This document shows positions 49,876 to 59,102 of a stretch of 64,000 bases of DNA, piece by piece. Location: the NCBI GenBank assembly GCA_002840015.1, contig PGZE01000018.1, positions 52,768 to 116,767 on the forward strand, in the 5' to 3' direction. The stretch's first letter is position 1. Every line of letters begins with the position of its first letter. Source of the DNA: Gammaproteobacteria bacterium HGW-Gammaproteobacteria-2. GTDB taxonomy: Bacteria > Pseudomonadota > Gammaproteobacteria > Xanthomonadales > Xanthomonadaceae. The position numbers and the translations under genes were made by a program. A model generated the notes under the pieces. That model was not told the origin of the DNA, did not search any database, and saw only the letters and a list, made by a program, of their open reading frames with translations.

Positions 49876-52104
49876 ATGACCCTGAAGCCGCTGGCAGCCC
49901 TGATCGCCGTTGCGCTGGCGCTACCCCCTGTTGCCGTCGCCAGTGATGCTGGCAGTGCGGCAGCAGGCCCTGCCTTTGAACTGGACCGGATGGTAGTGGT
50001 AGCAAGCAAGGTGGCCGAACCGATCCAGCAAGTGGTCGGCTCCATCAGTGTGATCGATCGCGGCGAAATCGAGCGCACCATGGCCCAGGATATCCGCGAC
50101 ATGGTGCGTTACGAGCCGGGTGTCAGCGTGGTCGGCGATCCCAGTCGCTTTGGCCTGCAGGGCTTTTCCATTCGCGGCCTGGACGGCAACCGGGTGGGCA
50201 TGGTGGTTGATGATGTGCCGCTGCCGAAGGGCTTTGGTGTCGGCAGCTTCTCGCTTGCCGGCCGCGACCTGATCGATGTCGAGGCCATCGAGCAAGTGGA
50301 GATATTGCGCGGCCCGGCATCCACGTTGTGGGGTAGTGATGCGCTCGCCGGCATTGTCAACTACCGCACTCGTGAGCCCGATGATTTCCTTGCGCGCGGC
50401 GACGGCGAGGGCGAGTTTTATGGTGCTCGCATCGGCTATTCCAGCCGCGATGACAGCGTGTTGGCCGGTGCCGGCTGGGCCGCCGAATCCGGGCCGTGGC
50501 AGGCGATGGCGTCGCTGGCGCGGCGCGAGGGCAGCGAGAGCGAAAACTCGGCCGATGATCCGCTGCGCAAGGCCAATCCCGCCGACACCTTGCGCCAGAG
50601 CGCCTTGCTCAAGCTGATCCGCGATGCCGGCGCACTCGGCCGCTGGCGGCTGACACTGGACCACAGCCGCAGCGAAGTGCAAACCGATGTGCAATCCCTG
50701 GTCAATGGCCCCGGCCAGTTTTCCAGCACCACCGCCTTGCGCGCGGATGATCGTGCGCGGCGCACCCGCGTCAGCCTCGATGGCAGCATCGATACCGGTC
50801 TGCCGTGGCTGGACTCACTCAATGTGTTGGTCTACGGCCAGAACGCCGATACCCGCCAGCACGCCGAACAGCATCGGCGCCCGGAGGGGCGTACCCGTTT
50901 TTTTTCTTTGCGTGAGCGCGATTTCAACTACGAAGAGAATGTTCGCGGTTTCAAATTGCTTGGCCAGCAACGCGGCAACTGGCTCGGCATCAGCCACTGG
51001 AATGTGGTCGGCGTCGAGTTTGCGCATACCCGTTATCGCGATTTGCGCGATGGCTTTGAAACCAATCTCGATACCGGCGTCACCAGCAAAACCGTGATCG
51101 GCGAAGTGCTGCCGGTGCGCGATTTCCCCAAGTCCACCGGCAAAGAGCTGGGCGTGTTCTGGCAGGATGAAATGCGCCTTGACGAACGCCTGGCGTTGAT
51201 CCCGGCGCTACGCTGGGAGCGTTATCGGCTCGATGCGCAGCCGGATGCAACCTATCGCGCTGACAACCCGAGCGGCGAGCCGGCTGACATCCGCGAATCG
51301 CGGCTCACCGCACGCCTTGGCGCACGTTGGAAGCTCAATGATCGCAGCAGCCTGTTCGTACAGTACGCCGAGGGCTTTCGCGCACCGCCATTTGGCGATG
51401 TCAATGTCGGCTTCACCATCCCCGCCTTCAACTTTCTGGCGCGTCCCAACCCAAACCTGAAATCGGAAACCAGCAAGGGCTTCGAAGCCGGTTGGCGCTA
51501 TGAATCACCGGAGTTGCGCGCCAGCCTGGCGCTGTTCAACAACCGCTACCGCAACCTGATCGAGTCGCGCGCCAACATGGGCACCGACCCGGCGACCGGC
51601 GCCTTGGTATTCCAGTCGGTAAACCGCGATCGCGCACGGATTCGTGGCGTCGAGGCCAGCCTCAGCATTGCGCTGGACACCTGGGCCGACGCACTGGCCG
51701 GCTGGCGCCTGCGCAGCGCCGCCGCCTGGACCGAAGGCGACGATACCCGCCGCAATCAGCCGTTGAACACCGTGGACCCGGCGCGGCTGGTGCTGGGTAT
51801 CGGTTATGACAGCCGCAACGGCCAGTTTGGCGGCGAACTGGTGGGCACCGGCGTGCTGCGCAAGACCGACGTCGACACCAGCACCGCCAACCTGTTTCGC
51901 AGCCCCGGCTATGGCCTGATCGACCTGCTCGCATGGTGGAGGCCGAACGACGTGATTCGCGTAAACGCTGGCGTGTTCAACCTGGCCGACCGCAAACACT
52001 GGGACTGGGCCAGCACCCGCAACCTGCTTGCCAACGCGCCCGACCTGGAGTTCTTCACCGGCGCAGGCCGCAATGCCTCGATCACGGTGTATGTGGAGTG
52101 GTGA
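49876..52104 (+). CDS. TonB-dependent haem/haemoglobin-type receptor
   Basis: 742 residues from ATG 49876 (SD GGAG). Signal peptide 'LAALIAVALALPPVAVA', plug domain with TonB-box-like 'FELDRMVVVASK', 'GFSIRGLDGNRVGMVVDDVPLP' and 'VEILRGPASTLWGSDALAGIVNYRT', and a 22-strand barrel ending in 'ITVYVEW'. The barrel has 'YAEGFRAPPFGDVNVGF' typical of the haemoglobin/haem receptor subfamily (TIGR01785/01786). It is divergent from nirS, whose product needs four haems per subunit pair, so haem or iron supply during denitrification is a plausible link (inference). Confidence 0.88.
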   Translation: MTLKPLAALIAVALALPPVAVASDAGSAAAGPAFELDRMVVVASKVAEPIQQVVGSISVIDRGEIERTMAQDIRDMVRYEPGVSVVGDPSRFGLQGFSIRGLDGNRVGMVVDDVPLPKGFGVGSFSLAGRDLIDVEAIEQVEILRGPASTLWGSDALAGIVNYRTREPDDFLARGDGEGEFYGARIGYSSRDDSVLAGAGWAAESGPWQAMASLARREGSESENSADDPLRKANPADTLRQSALLKLIRDAGALGRWRLTLDHSRSEVQTDVQSLVNGPGQFSSTTALRADDRARRTRVSLDGSIDTGLPWLDSLNVLVYGQNADTRQHAEQHRRPEGRTRFFSLRERDFNYEENVRGFKLLGQQRGNWLGISHWNVVGVEFAHTRYRDLRDGFETNLDTGVTSKTVIGEVLPVRDFPKSTGKELGVFWQDEMRLDERLALIPALRWERYRLDAQPDATYRADNPSGEPADIRESRLTARLGARWKLNDRSSLFVQYAEGFRAPPFGDVNVGFTIPAFNFLARPNPNLKSETSKGFEAGWRYESPELRASLALFNNRYRNLIESRANMGTDPATGALVFQSVNRDRARIRGVEASLSIALDTWADALAGWRLRSAAAWTEGDDTRRNQPLNTVDPARLVLGIGYDSRNGQFGGELVGTGVLRKTDVDTSTANLFRSPGYGLIDLLAWWRPNDVIRVNAGVFNLADRKHWDWASTRNLLANAPDLEFFTGAGRNASITVYVEW

Positions 52105-52153
52105 GGTGGCGGCGCCCACACAGGGCTCTACAGAAGCCGCGATGTTTCATTGT

Positions 52154-52297
52154 GAGCAACTGTGTTTCTGCTGGTGCCAAACCGTGCTGCTGTGGGAGCC
52201 GGCCTGCCGGCGAACAACCCCGCGACAGCTTCGCGCGCAAGGCGCGCTCCCACGAACGCACTGAAGCATTACTGTCGGAGCCCACCCTGTGGGCGAC
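52154..52297. repeat. About 145-bp dispersed repeat, second copy
   Basis: Close to identical with 5798-5943: same order of GAGCAACTGTGTT, GGTGCCAA, GTGGGAGCCGG, TGCCGGCGAACAA, GCGCGCAAGGCGCGCTCCCA and GGAGCCCACCCTGTGGGCGAC. It contains two imperfect palindromes (REP pair). No protein is credible in this gap between the receptor gene and the SirB2-like gene. Confidence 0.75.
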
Positions 52298-52323
52298 CGG
52301 GATGCACGGAAATCAGCAAGCCG

Positions 52324-52725
52324 TTACATAAACCACGAATAGAACACACCCAGCGGATGATGCATGCGCGCCACGCCCAGCATGTAGCCATAGGTCAGCA
52401 ACGCGGCGACAAAGCTGATCGCGCGTGTACGCTGCGTTCTTCCGCGTTTGAGTGCAACGGTTCCCAGCACCACGTACACCACCAACAACACCAGCTTGAG
52501 GGTGAGCCAGCCGTTGGCGAACACGCCTGCCGGCAGAATGGTGAGCAGCATCAGCGCGGCGGTGAGCAGGGTGGTATCGATGCTGTAACTGAGGTACCGC
52601 AGCGGCGCCGCCAGCGGCCAGCGCTGGCCGGCGAGCACGCCGATGCCACGTAGCGCAAACAAGCTGCCGCTGAGCAGCACGGCAATGAGGTGAACCAGTT
52701 TGATCTGAGCGTAAAACGCAATCAT
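52324..52725 (-). CDS. SirB2-family membrane protein
   Basis: 133 residues, four membrane helices. 'YAQIKLVHLIAVLLSGSLFALRG' and 'SYSIDTTLLTAALMLL' are the conserved opening of SirB2 (PF04247) proteins, including His and Ser residues facing the membrane. Function is unknown; the name comes from a Salmonella invasion regulator locus. Stand-alone, downstream of the patatin operon on the same strand. Confidence 0.8.
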   Translation of the reverse strand: MIAFYAQIKLVHLIAVLLSGSLFALRGIGVLAGQRWPLAAPLRYLSYSIDTTLLTAALMLLTILPAGVFANGWLTLKLVLLVVYVVLGTVALKRGRTQRTRAISFVAALLTYGYMLGVARMHHPLGVFYSWFM

Positions 52726-52795
52726 CGGTATTGCCCGTCGCCTGAAAACAGGCGACGAGTTTACTTGTCTGCGTGCACCGGCATCTTGACCTGGC

Positions 52796-53938
52796 TCAGT
52801 CGCTGTCGCTGTCGCTGTGTACGATCACGCCCAGCATCGGGTCGACCGGCGCATTCCACGGCGCACGCGCCAGCATCGCGCGGGTTTGTGCGTAACCCGA
52901 TTCATGACGCCTGCGAATGCCATCAACGGAGAAATCGATGTCCTTGGTGGCACCCTCACCCTTGAGATGCGGCGGGCTGAGCATGGCGACATGCATGACA
53001 GTGCGGCAGCCATACGCGGCCAGCGCCTGGTTTTCGGCGGATTTGCGCGCGGCGTCGGGTAGCTGGCCGGCCAGCTCACGCACAATATGGCGCAAGTGAT
53101 GGATCTGTTGCTGGCGGGCGATGTGGCTGTGCGCACGGCTGGCGTACTGGATGTCCTTCTGCCGCTCCATCACCTGCGCGACGCTCTCCGGTTCATCGCC
53201 GTGGGCGTGCCATACATTCACCGCAAAAATCAGCGAATCGCGGCGCGGGTGGTCATCGAGCACCGCCTCGATCGGGGTATTGGAATAGATGCCGCCATCC
53301 CAGTACGCCTCGCCATCGATCCGCACCGCCGGAAACGCCGGCGGCAACGCGCCCGACGCGAGGATGTGATCGATGCCGAGGGTGTCGCGCTGCGAATCGA
53401 AGTAACGCATCGCTGCGGTGCGCACATTGACCGCGCCGATGGTCAGCCGCGGCGCGTTGGCGTTCAGCCGATCCGCGTCGATCAGCCCGGCCAGGGTTTC
53501 GCGCAGCGGCGCGGTGTCGTAATACGAGGTCCGTTCCAGCCCGACCGCGGCATTGATGCCAAGCCAGGCATTCGGATTGGGGCTGAAAAAACCGGGCACA
53601 CCGCGCGCCATGATCGCCATGTCGCTCAGCGCGCTGGCCAGCCCCGGCGGTGTCCACAGCCCCATGCCGTGCTGGGTGATGCGCTGCCAGAACGCGTCCA
53701 GTGCGGCCATGCGCTGTTCGGGCGGATTGCCGGCAATCAGCGCGGCATTGATGGCACCGATCGAGGTGCCGATGATCCAGTCCGGCTCGATGCCCGCCTC
53801 GTGCAGGGCTTGATAGGCACCCACCTGAAACGCGCCGAGCGCGCCACCGCCTTGCAGCACCAGCACGGTCTGCCCGAGCGGTGCGCAGGCATCGGGCGCG
53901 GCGGCCTTGCTCTTGCCACGTTTGTTCGGAGCACTCAT
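52796..53938 (-). CDS. Patatin-like phospholipase (DUF3734 type)
   Basis: 380 residues. Oxyanion loop 'LQGGGALGAFQVGAYQAL', catalytic Ser in 'IIGTSIGAINAALIAG' (GxSxG) and catalytic Asp in 'YWDGGIYSNTP' (DGG). The C-terminal DUF3734 region follows. It starts inside the end of the acetoacetate decarboxylase gene (ATGA overlap) and belongs to the operon with bdhA, the same grouping as the bdhA-patatin operon of Legionella, linked to poly-3-hydroxybutyrate and lipid turnover. Confidence 0.9.
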   Translation of the reverse strand: MSAPNKRGKSKAAAPDACAPLGQTVLVLQGGGALGAFQVGAYQALHEAGIEPDWIIGTSIGAINAALIAGNPPEQRMAALDAFWQRITQHGMGLWTPPGLASALSDMAIMARGVPGFFSPNPNAWLGINAAVGLERTSYYDTAPLRETLAGLIDADRLNANAPRLTIGAVNVRTAAMRYFDSQRDTLGIDHILASGALPPAFPAVRIDGEAYWDGGIYSNTPIEAVLDDHPRRDSLIFAVNVWHAHGDEPESVAQVMERQKDIQYASRAHSHIARQQQIHHLRHIVRELAGQLPDAARKSAENQALAAYGCRTVMHVAMLSPPHLKGEGATKDIDFSVDGIRRRHESGYAQTRAMLARAPWNAPVDPMLGVIVHSDSDSD

Positions 53939-54720
53939 GTCTTCGCCTTGGTGGTGGTCTTGTAATCATGGATCACGCGGCCGTAAGGCAGGGTCAGATC
54001 GGCAATGAAATGCAGGCCACCGAGCACCTTGCGCACCGGCAGGTCGGCCAAGGGCGCGTTGACGTGTGGCAGCAGATGCAGGCGCGCCGGGCCGGACCAA
54101 GCCCCCTTGACCTGAATATCGACCAGCTCATACGCCACCAACTGCGCAATCGCCAACGAGCCGTCGACATCCGGGATCAGCTTGAGGTTGACCTGGGTCG
54201 CACTCATTTTTTCGATGATCGAAACCGACGAGCAGGCCTTGCGCCCTTTCAGGTCGTATAGCAGGTGCTGATGCTTGTAGCCCATGGTGCCCACCGCCAC
54301 TTGCACACCGGCGTAGTCGAGGGTGCCGGTGAGGGTGTCGTGCACCACCTGCAATTTCGGATGGCCGAGCTTTTTCGGGAAACCCCAGATTTCGCGGCCA
54401 CCGGCAATCGGCGGGTGATCATCGAGGTACATCTGCGCGGTGAAGTTGACCGGCGTGTCGTTGAAGCGCGCCGGAATCACCAGACCCGATTCGGTATAAC
54501 TGCCGAAACCGGAGGAATCGGGCATGCGGATGAACTCGCACAGCACCCGGTTGCTGCCGTCGGGTTGCAGTGGTTCGGGCAATGCAGCGCGAATCGCGTC
54601 CGGGTCCGACTCATAGCTGATGATCAGGTATTCGCGGTCGATGAAACGGTACGGGCCGGCCGGATACGAGGGCGATGCCATTGGCATCGACGGCAGGCCG
54701 AGGATGTCGGTCGCGTTCAT
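53935..54720 (-). CDS. adc: Acetoacetate decarboxylase
   Basis: 261 residues. 'EFIRMPDSSGFGSYTESGLVIPA' and the lysine Schiff-base region 'REIWGFPKKLGHPKL' (catalytic KK pair) match the ADC family (PF06314). The enzyme converts acetoacetate to acetone and CO2. It lies between bdhA (31 bp upstream) and the patatin gene (overlapping), forming a ketone-body operon. Confidence 0.9.
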   Translation of the reverse strand: MNATDILGLPSMPMASPSYPAGPYRFIDREYLIISYESDPDAIRAALPEPLQPDGSNRVLCEFIRMPDSSGFGSYTESGLVIPARFNDTPVNFTAQMYLDDHPPIAGGREIWGFPKKLGHPKLQVVHDTLTGTLDYAGVQVAVGTMGYKHQHLLYDLKGRKACSSVSIIEKMSATQVNLKLIPDVDGSLAIAQLVAYELVDIQVKGAWSGPARLHLLPHVNAPLADLPVRKVLGGLHFIADLTLPYGRVIHDYKTTTKAKT

Positions 54721-54751
54721 GCGCTTTTGCCCTGGTTATCGAGTACGGCCA

Positions 54752-55534
54752 TCACTGCGCGGTCCAGCCGCCATCGATCGGCAGGATTGCGCCGGTGATC
54801 GACGCTGCATCATCGGCACACAAAAACTTCGCTAGTGCCGCGACTTGTTCAACCGTGACAAACTTCTTGGTCGGCTGCGCATGCAACATCACATCATTGA
54901 TTACCTGCTGCTCGGTGATGCCGCGCGCCTTGGCGGTTTCCGGGATCTGCTTTTCCACCAGTGGTGTGCGCACGTAACCCGGACAGATCGCATTGACGGT
55001 GATGCCCTGCTCGGCCACTTCCAATGCCACGGTTTTGGTCAGCCCGGCAATTCCGTGCTTGGCCGCCACATACGCCGATTTGAACGGGCTGGCCACCAGC
55101 GCATGCGCCGAGGCCATGTTGATGACCCGGCCCCAGCCCTTTTTCTTCATCGCCGGCAACGCCAGGCGGGTGGTGTGGAATGCCGATGACAGGTTGATGG
55201 CGATGATCGCGTCCCATTTGCCCGGCGGAAACTCGTCAATTGGCGCGACATGCTGGATGCCGGCATTGTTGACCAGGATATCGATGCAACCGAACTCCGC
55301 GATTGCGGCGTCGATCATCCGTTCGATCGCATCGGGCTTGCTCATGTCGGCGCCGTCGTAACGCACCGTGGCACCGTGCTCGCTGGCCAGCCGCGAGCGA
55401 ATCGCCTCGATTTCGGCGGCATCGCCAAAACCGTTGAGAATCACATTGGCGCCGGCGGCGGCGAAAGCCTCGGCAATCCCCAGGCCGATGCCAGAGGTGG
55501 AGCCGGTGATGAGTGCGGTCTTGTGCTTGAGCAT
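54752..55534 (-). CDS. bdhA: 3-hydroxybutyrate dehydrogenase
   Basis: 260 residues from ATG 55534 (SD GAGGACA). SDR fold: 'ALITGSTSGIGLGIAEAFAAAG', 'LVNNAGIQHVAPIDEFP', catalytic Ser in 'INMASAHALVASP' and YxxxK in 'SAYVAAKHGIAGL'. 'ICPGYVRTPLVEKQIPETAK' and 'FVTVEQVAALAKFLC' are characteristic of BdhA. It oxidises (R)-3-hydroxybutyrate to acetoacetate, the substrate of the next enzyme. Confidence 0.93.
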   Translation of the reverse strand: MLKHKTALITGSTSGIGLGIAEAFAAAGANVILNGFGDAAEIEAIRSRLASEHGATVRYDGADMSKPDAIERMIDAAIAEFGCIDILVNNAGIQHVAPIDEFPPGKWDAIIAINLSSAFHTTRLALPAMKKKGWGRVINMASAHALVASPFKSAYVAAKHGIAGLTKTVALEVAEQGITVNAICPGYVRTPLVEKQIPETAKARGITEQQVINDVMLHAQPTKKFVTVEQVAALAKFLCADDAASITGAILPIDGGWTAQ

Positions 55535-55711
55535 GGTGTCCTCGCGGGGGTTCAGGGATTGTGCCAATGGCAACACGCGCACGCGACACAGGGATGACGG
55601 CACAGCGCGCGGCGAACAGGCGGCAGGGGATGGACAACTGCCAAGCCCGATTGTTGCATGGCAACAATGAACCGGGCCCAGCGGTGCCGGAATGCTCGCG
55701 TGAACCTGAGC

Positions 55712-56994
55712 TCAGCCGGGTTTGCCGTCCGCACGCGGGCTCAGATAGATGCGCATCGAGCGCAACACCCACGGCGTGAACGCCAGCAGCCAGCCTACCC
55801 CGGCCACGATCTGCCACAGCGGGCCATCGCTCGCTGCTTCAGAAAGCAGGCGGATCACCGCAACGCACTGTATGGTGATGAACGCAAACCAGGCGACGCC
55901 GGTCATGTGCAGCGGCTGCCCGGAGTGGCCCTGAGTAACGCGGGTAACCATCGCCACCAGCAGGCTGCCGAAAAAGCCGATGGTGATGGCGTGTACCGGG
56001 CCGCGGCCGAACACGAACTCGCCACTGATCGCAAATACCAGGCTTTGCAGCGCAAACAAGCCAAACCCGATCGGCAACCAGCCAAAGCCAATCAGCAAGA
56101 CCGACAACAGGCCGGGCATCGGGTTGCGCGGTCGCTCCTGCGCGTCCGGCAACTGCTCCTGCGTTGCTCTCGGCCGCTGTTCCAGACGCGGCTCTACCTC
56201 CTCCATCCGTGGAGTCGTACCTCCGGCATCCATGCCGTCGCCATGCTCTTGCGACACTCGCACATCCCTGTGCTTCGGCCACCACTGCCAAAGCGTAAAC
56301 GCCGCCAGCAACGCCATCGGCAGGTCGGCGATCCACAGCAGGCGGTAGCCGTGCATCAATTCCAGCAACAGATGCGCGAATACCAGCAACCACCACGCCG
56401 CCAGCAGCCACAGCGGCCGCCACATCCGATAGCCCGGGATCACCACGCTGGCGAAAAACGGCAGCATGCGATGGCACACGGTGAGATAGACCGGCAACGC
56501 AAATCCGAACACTGCGATCTTGATCGCCGCGAACACCCACAGCAGGTGCGACTGCGCGTGCAGCCAGGCAGCAAACAGCAACCAGGCCAGCAGGCCCATG
56601 GCCAACGCCGCGAACGCGCTGAGTGCATGCCAGGTGCGGCCCTGTTCGCGCCCCACAAACCGACCAGCATCAGTACCTGACCACCGAACAGGCCGAGGCC
56701 GACCGGCAGGTAATGCCAACGACTGAGCGCGGGTTGGTTCATCCAGCGCGGGAAAACGGTCAGTAAAAACCCGAACATGAACGGCGCCAGCACCTGCAGC
56801 GGCATCATCAGCGCGTGTACCCAACCGGCCGGAATCGGTGATTGCGGCAGCGCCAGTACCGGCCAATGCTGGCCGATCAACCACAGCGTCCACCACAGCA
56901 TCATCGCCAACACGTTGAATGTACCAACAAAAAACAGCAGGCGGTGGGGCGCCTCGGCAAGTCGCGGCAGTGCCATTTCAGGGGATGTGTTCAT
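55712..56994 (-). pseudogene. nnrS: NnrS-family haem-copper membrane protein, single-base frameshift
   Basis: From ATG 56994 the frame gives the NnrS N-terminus: 'PHRLLFFVGTFNVLAMMLWW', 'ALMMPLQVLAPFMFGFLLTVFPRWM' and 'HYLPVGLGLFGGQVLMLVGLWG'. At about 56651-56658 (a run of four C on the plus strand) the frame changes and the rest follows in the next frame: 'REQGRTWHAL', 'HRMLPFFASVVIPGY', 'HAITIGFFGSLLVAMVTRVTQGHSG'. It ends at 55712. One extra base in the run would restore about 427 residues and about 12 membrane helices. NnrS proteins protect against NO stress during denitrification. An error in the homopolymer is the simplest explanation. Confidence 0.85.
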
Positions 56995-57029
56995 GCGAAC
57001 CATTCTCATGACATTGGATTTCACGCACA

Positions 57030-57043
57030 TTGATCCAGATCAT
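57030..57043. promoter_or_regulatory. FNR/DNR-type box between nnrS and ubiT
   Basis: TTGATCCAGATCAT, same core as the nirS box. It is 36-49 bp upstream of the nnrS ATG and 58-71 bp upstream of the GTG of the chorismate-mutase/UbiT gene, so one site may serve both directions. Confidence 0.78.
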
Positions 57044-57100
57044 GACGGGCGCGGTAAAAATAGCGTGTCATGGCAGCCTGCTCGAACCCGGACACCATAA

Positions 57101-58003
57101 GTGACGCCAGACGATCATTCCTTCGTGCCGTTGCCGTTGCAGCAGGCGCGCCATGTGATCGACCGCATCGATGACACGTTGCTGCTGCTGGTGGCGATGC
57201 GTCGGCGTCTGGTCGACGCGGTGGGCGTGATCAAACGGCGGCGGCGTGTGCAAGCGCATGATCCGCTGCGCGAGCATGCCGTTCATCGCCGCGCCGGTAC
57301 GCTTAGCGCCCGCCTCGGCCTGCCCGCGCCGCTGGCGCACGCGCTGATGGACCTGTTGATCGCCGATGGCCGTGCGCAGCAGGGCATCGTTGAATTACCC
57401 GCTGCAACGCCGAATCAAGGAAGCACCGCAATGACCACCTATACCCCGGCAACACCAACGCCATCATCGTTTGCCTCGCTCGGCGAGCGCCTGGGCCATG
57501 CCGCTTTGCGTGCGGTGCCGCCGCCGCAGCGCTTGGCGCCACTGCTGCGAGTTTTGCCGCCGATACTGCAACAGCGCGCGCTGGAGCTGGCAATGTCGCG
57601 GGTGCTGGCACCAGCAATGGCTATCGGCGACCTGGATTTCATGCTCGGCCGGCGGCTTGGCATCAGCGTGTCCGACCTCGGCTTGCATTGGGTGATCGAG
57701 TTGCGCGGCGAGCAACTGTACGTCTGCGCGCCGGGCGTCGAAGCCGAGGCCTCGGTGCGCGGCAGCGCCACCGATCTGCTGCTGCTGGCGAGCCGGCTCG
57801 AAGATGCCGACACCCTGTTTTTCCAGCGTCGGCTGGAACTGACCGGCGATACCGAACTGGGCCTGACCGCGCGCAACCTGCTTGATCGTCTGCCGTGGGA
57901 GGAGGTGCCGCTGGGCCTGCGCATCGCACTCAATCGCAGCGCCCGTTTCGCCCGCGCCGCACGCGCTGCGCATCGCGATGACCGCTCGGGCGATACGCAT
58001 TGA
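57101..58003 (+). CDS. ubiT: Chorismate-mutase-like domain fused to UbiT (O2-independent ubiquinone accessory factor)
   Basis: 300 residues from GTG 57101. Residues about 14-95 match AroQ-type chorismate mutase. Aligned by eye to E. coli PheA mutase, the active-site Arg ('QARHVIDRIDD'), Arg and Lys ('AMRRRLVDAVGVIKRR'), Asp-Arg-Glu ('HDPLREHA') and Gln ('GRAQQG') are kept; one Ser is Gly. After a linker, residues about 125-290 form an SCP2 lipid-binding domain ('ALELAMSRVLAPAMAIGDLDFMLGR' region, 'LTGDTELGLTARNLLD') as in UbiT/YhbT. E. coli UbiT is 174 aa with no such domain. An in-frame ATG at 57431 with SD AAGGA (57417-57421) could also give free UbiT. UbiT works with UbiU and UbiV, which lie downstream in opposite orientation. 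Confidence 0.85.
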   Translation: MTPDDHSFVPLPLQQARHVIDRIDDTLLLLVAMRRRLVDAVGVIKRRRRVQAHDPLREHAVHRRAGTLSARLGLPAPLAHALMDLLIADGRAQQGIVELPAATPNQGSTAMTTYTPATPTPSSFASLGERLGHAALRAVPPPQRLAPLLRVLPPILQQRALELAMSRVLAPAMAIGDLDFMLGRRLGISVSDLGLHWVIELRGEQLYVCAPGVEAEASVRGSATDLLLLASRLEDADTLFFQRRLELTGDTELGLTARNLLDRLPWEEVPLGLRIALNRSARFARAARAAHRDDRSGDTH

Positions 58004-58058
58004 CGTGAATTCGCGGCGATGTTGTGCATCGCGCATCGACGCACATGAGGGTTGCGGC

Positions 58059-58925
58059 CTACACCGCCATCCCGGCGCGGCCATGCCAATAACCGTTGTC
58101 ATCGCCACGGCGTGGCAACGGGGTTTCGCTGGCGAGCGCGGCGCGGAAATACTGCACCACTTCGGCCATGCCTTCGGCCTGCGGATACAGCCGCAACAAG
58201 CCGACACCGAGCGCGCGCATTTCCGCGATTTCCGGCGCCAGATCGCAGACCTCACGGCCTTGTATCTGAATCCCGTTGATGACCAAAAACGGTTCACCGT
58301 CGCGGGTGGCCAGCGGCAAGCCATCAGGATGCTTCAGGCAACGAAACTCGCACTGATCCTTGCCGACATCCAGTGCGCGGGCGGTAAAGCAGCGCGCCGA
58401 ATAGGCCAGTGGCAAACGGCCCCAGGCAATCAGCTCGATTTCCGGCAGCATGATCGATTCGGCGGTGGCCGCATCGCACAGTTCGCGCAGCAGATCGCGG
58501 CTCAACTCGACACCCGGCACCCAGCGCTGCATGCCATCGGCAGCCAGCATCGCCAAGGCACGATGGTTGTAAACGTTCAATGTTGGCCCACCGACAAACG
58601 GCAGGCCGCGTTCGCGGCACAACTGTACTGCTGACAGATCATTGGCCTCGATCCGGAAGCGGCCATTCTCGACCAGGCGTTGCAGCGCGCCCAGCTCGGA
58701 CTCGGCCTCCAGCAAGGCCAGGCTCGACATCACCACCTCATGGCCGCTGTCGGCGATCTCGTTGGCCAGCGCCAGCCAGTCGCGGCTGCGCAGTTCGCGC
58801 CGTTTCGAGCACACGTTTTCGCCGAGATAGAACACGTCCAGCGGCCAGCGCATGGCTTCGCGGTAATACGCGAACACTTGATCGCGTGGCCAGAAATATT
58901 GCGGGGGTCCCAGGCTCAGTCGCAT
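58059..58925 (-). CDS. ubiV: O2-independent ubiquinone hydroxylation protein UbiV (U32 family)
   Basis: 288 residues from ATG 58925; the longer frame upstream is only repeat sequence. 'LSLGPPQYFWPRDQVFAYYREA' is the UbiV start. Four cysteines fit the [4Fe-4S] ligands of the family: one in 'LGENVCSKRRELR', three in 'AYSARCFTARALDVGKDQCEFRCLKHP'. UbiV and UbiU form a complex that hydroxylates the ubiquinone ring anaerobically, with prephenate as oxygen donor in E. coli. ubiU lies 177 bp upstream on the same strand, separated by REP-like palindromes. Confidence 0.93.
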   Translation of the reverse strand: MRLSLGPPQYFWPRDQVFAYYREAMRWPLDVFYLGENVCSKRRELRSRDWLALANEIADSGHEVVMSSLALLEAESELGALQRLVENGRFRIEANDLSAVQLCRERGLPFVGGPTLNVYNHRALAMLAADGMQRWVPGVELSRDLLRELCDAATAESIMLPEIELIAWGRLPLAYSARCFTARALDVGKDQCEFRCLKHPDGLPLATRDGEPFLVINGIQIQGREVCDLAPEIAEMRALGVGLLRLYPQAEGMAEVVQYFRAALASETPLPRRGDDNGYWHGRAGMAV

Positions 58926-58975
58926 GGATTCAATCCTTCGCATGTTGAAACATGATGTAGGTAACCATTGCGGTC

Positions 58976-59093
58976 GGTCGCTTCGCGACACTGGCTTCGC
59001 CAGTCCCGCCTTCGCTTCGCTCGGTCGCCCGCAGGGTGGGCTCCTACAAAGAGCGGTCACGCTTACCTGTAGGAGCCCACCCTGTGGGCGACC
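58976..59093. repeat. REP-like inverted pair between ubiU and ubiV
   Basis: GGTCGCCCGCAGGGTGGGCT (59023-59042) and GAGCCCACCCTGTGGGCGAC (59073-59092) are inverted copies of the palindromic motif seen at 5.6-5.9, 46.8 and 52.2 kb. Located inside the putative ubiU-ubiV transcript, where REP pairs often stabilise upstream mRNA. Confidence 0.65.
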
Positions 59094-59102
59094 ATCCGGC
59101 GC

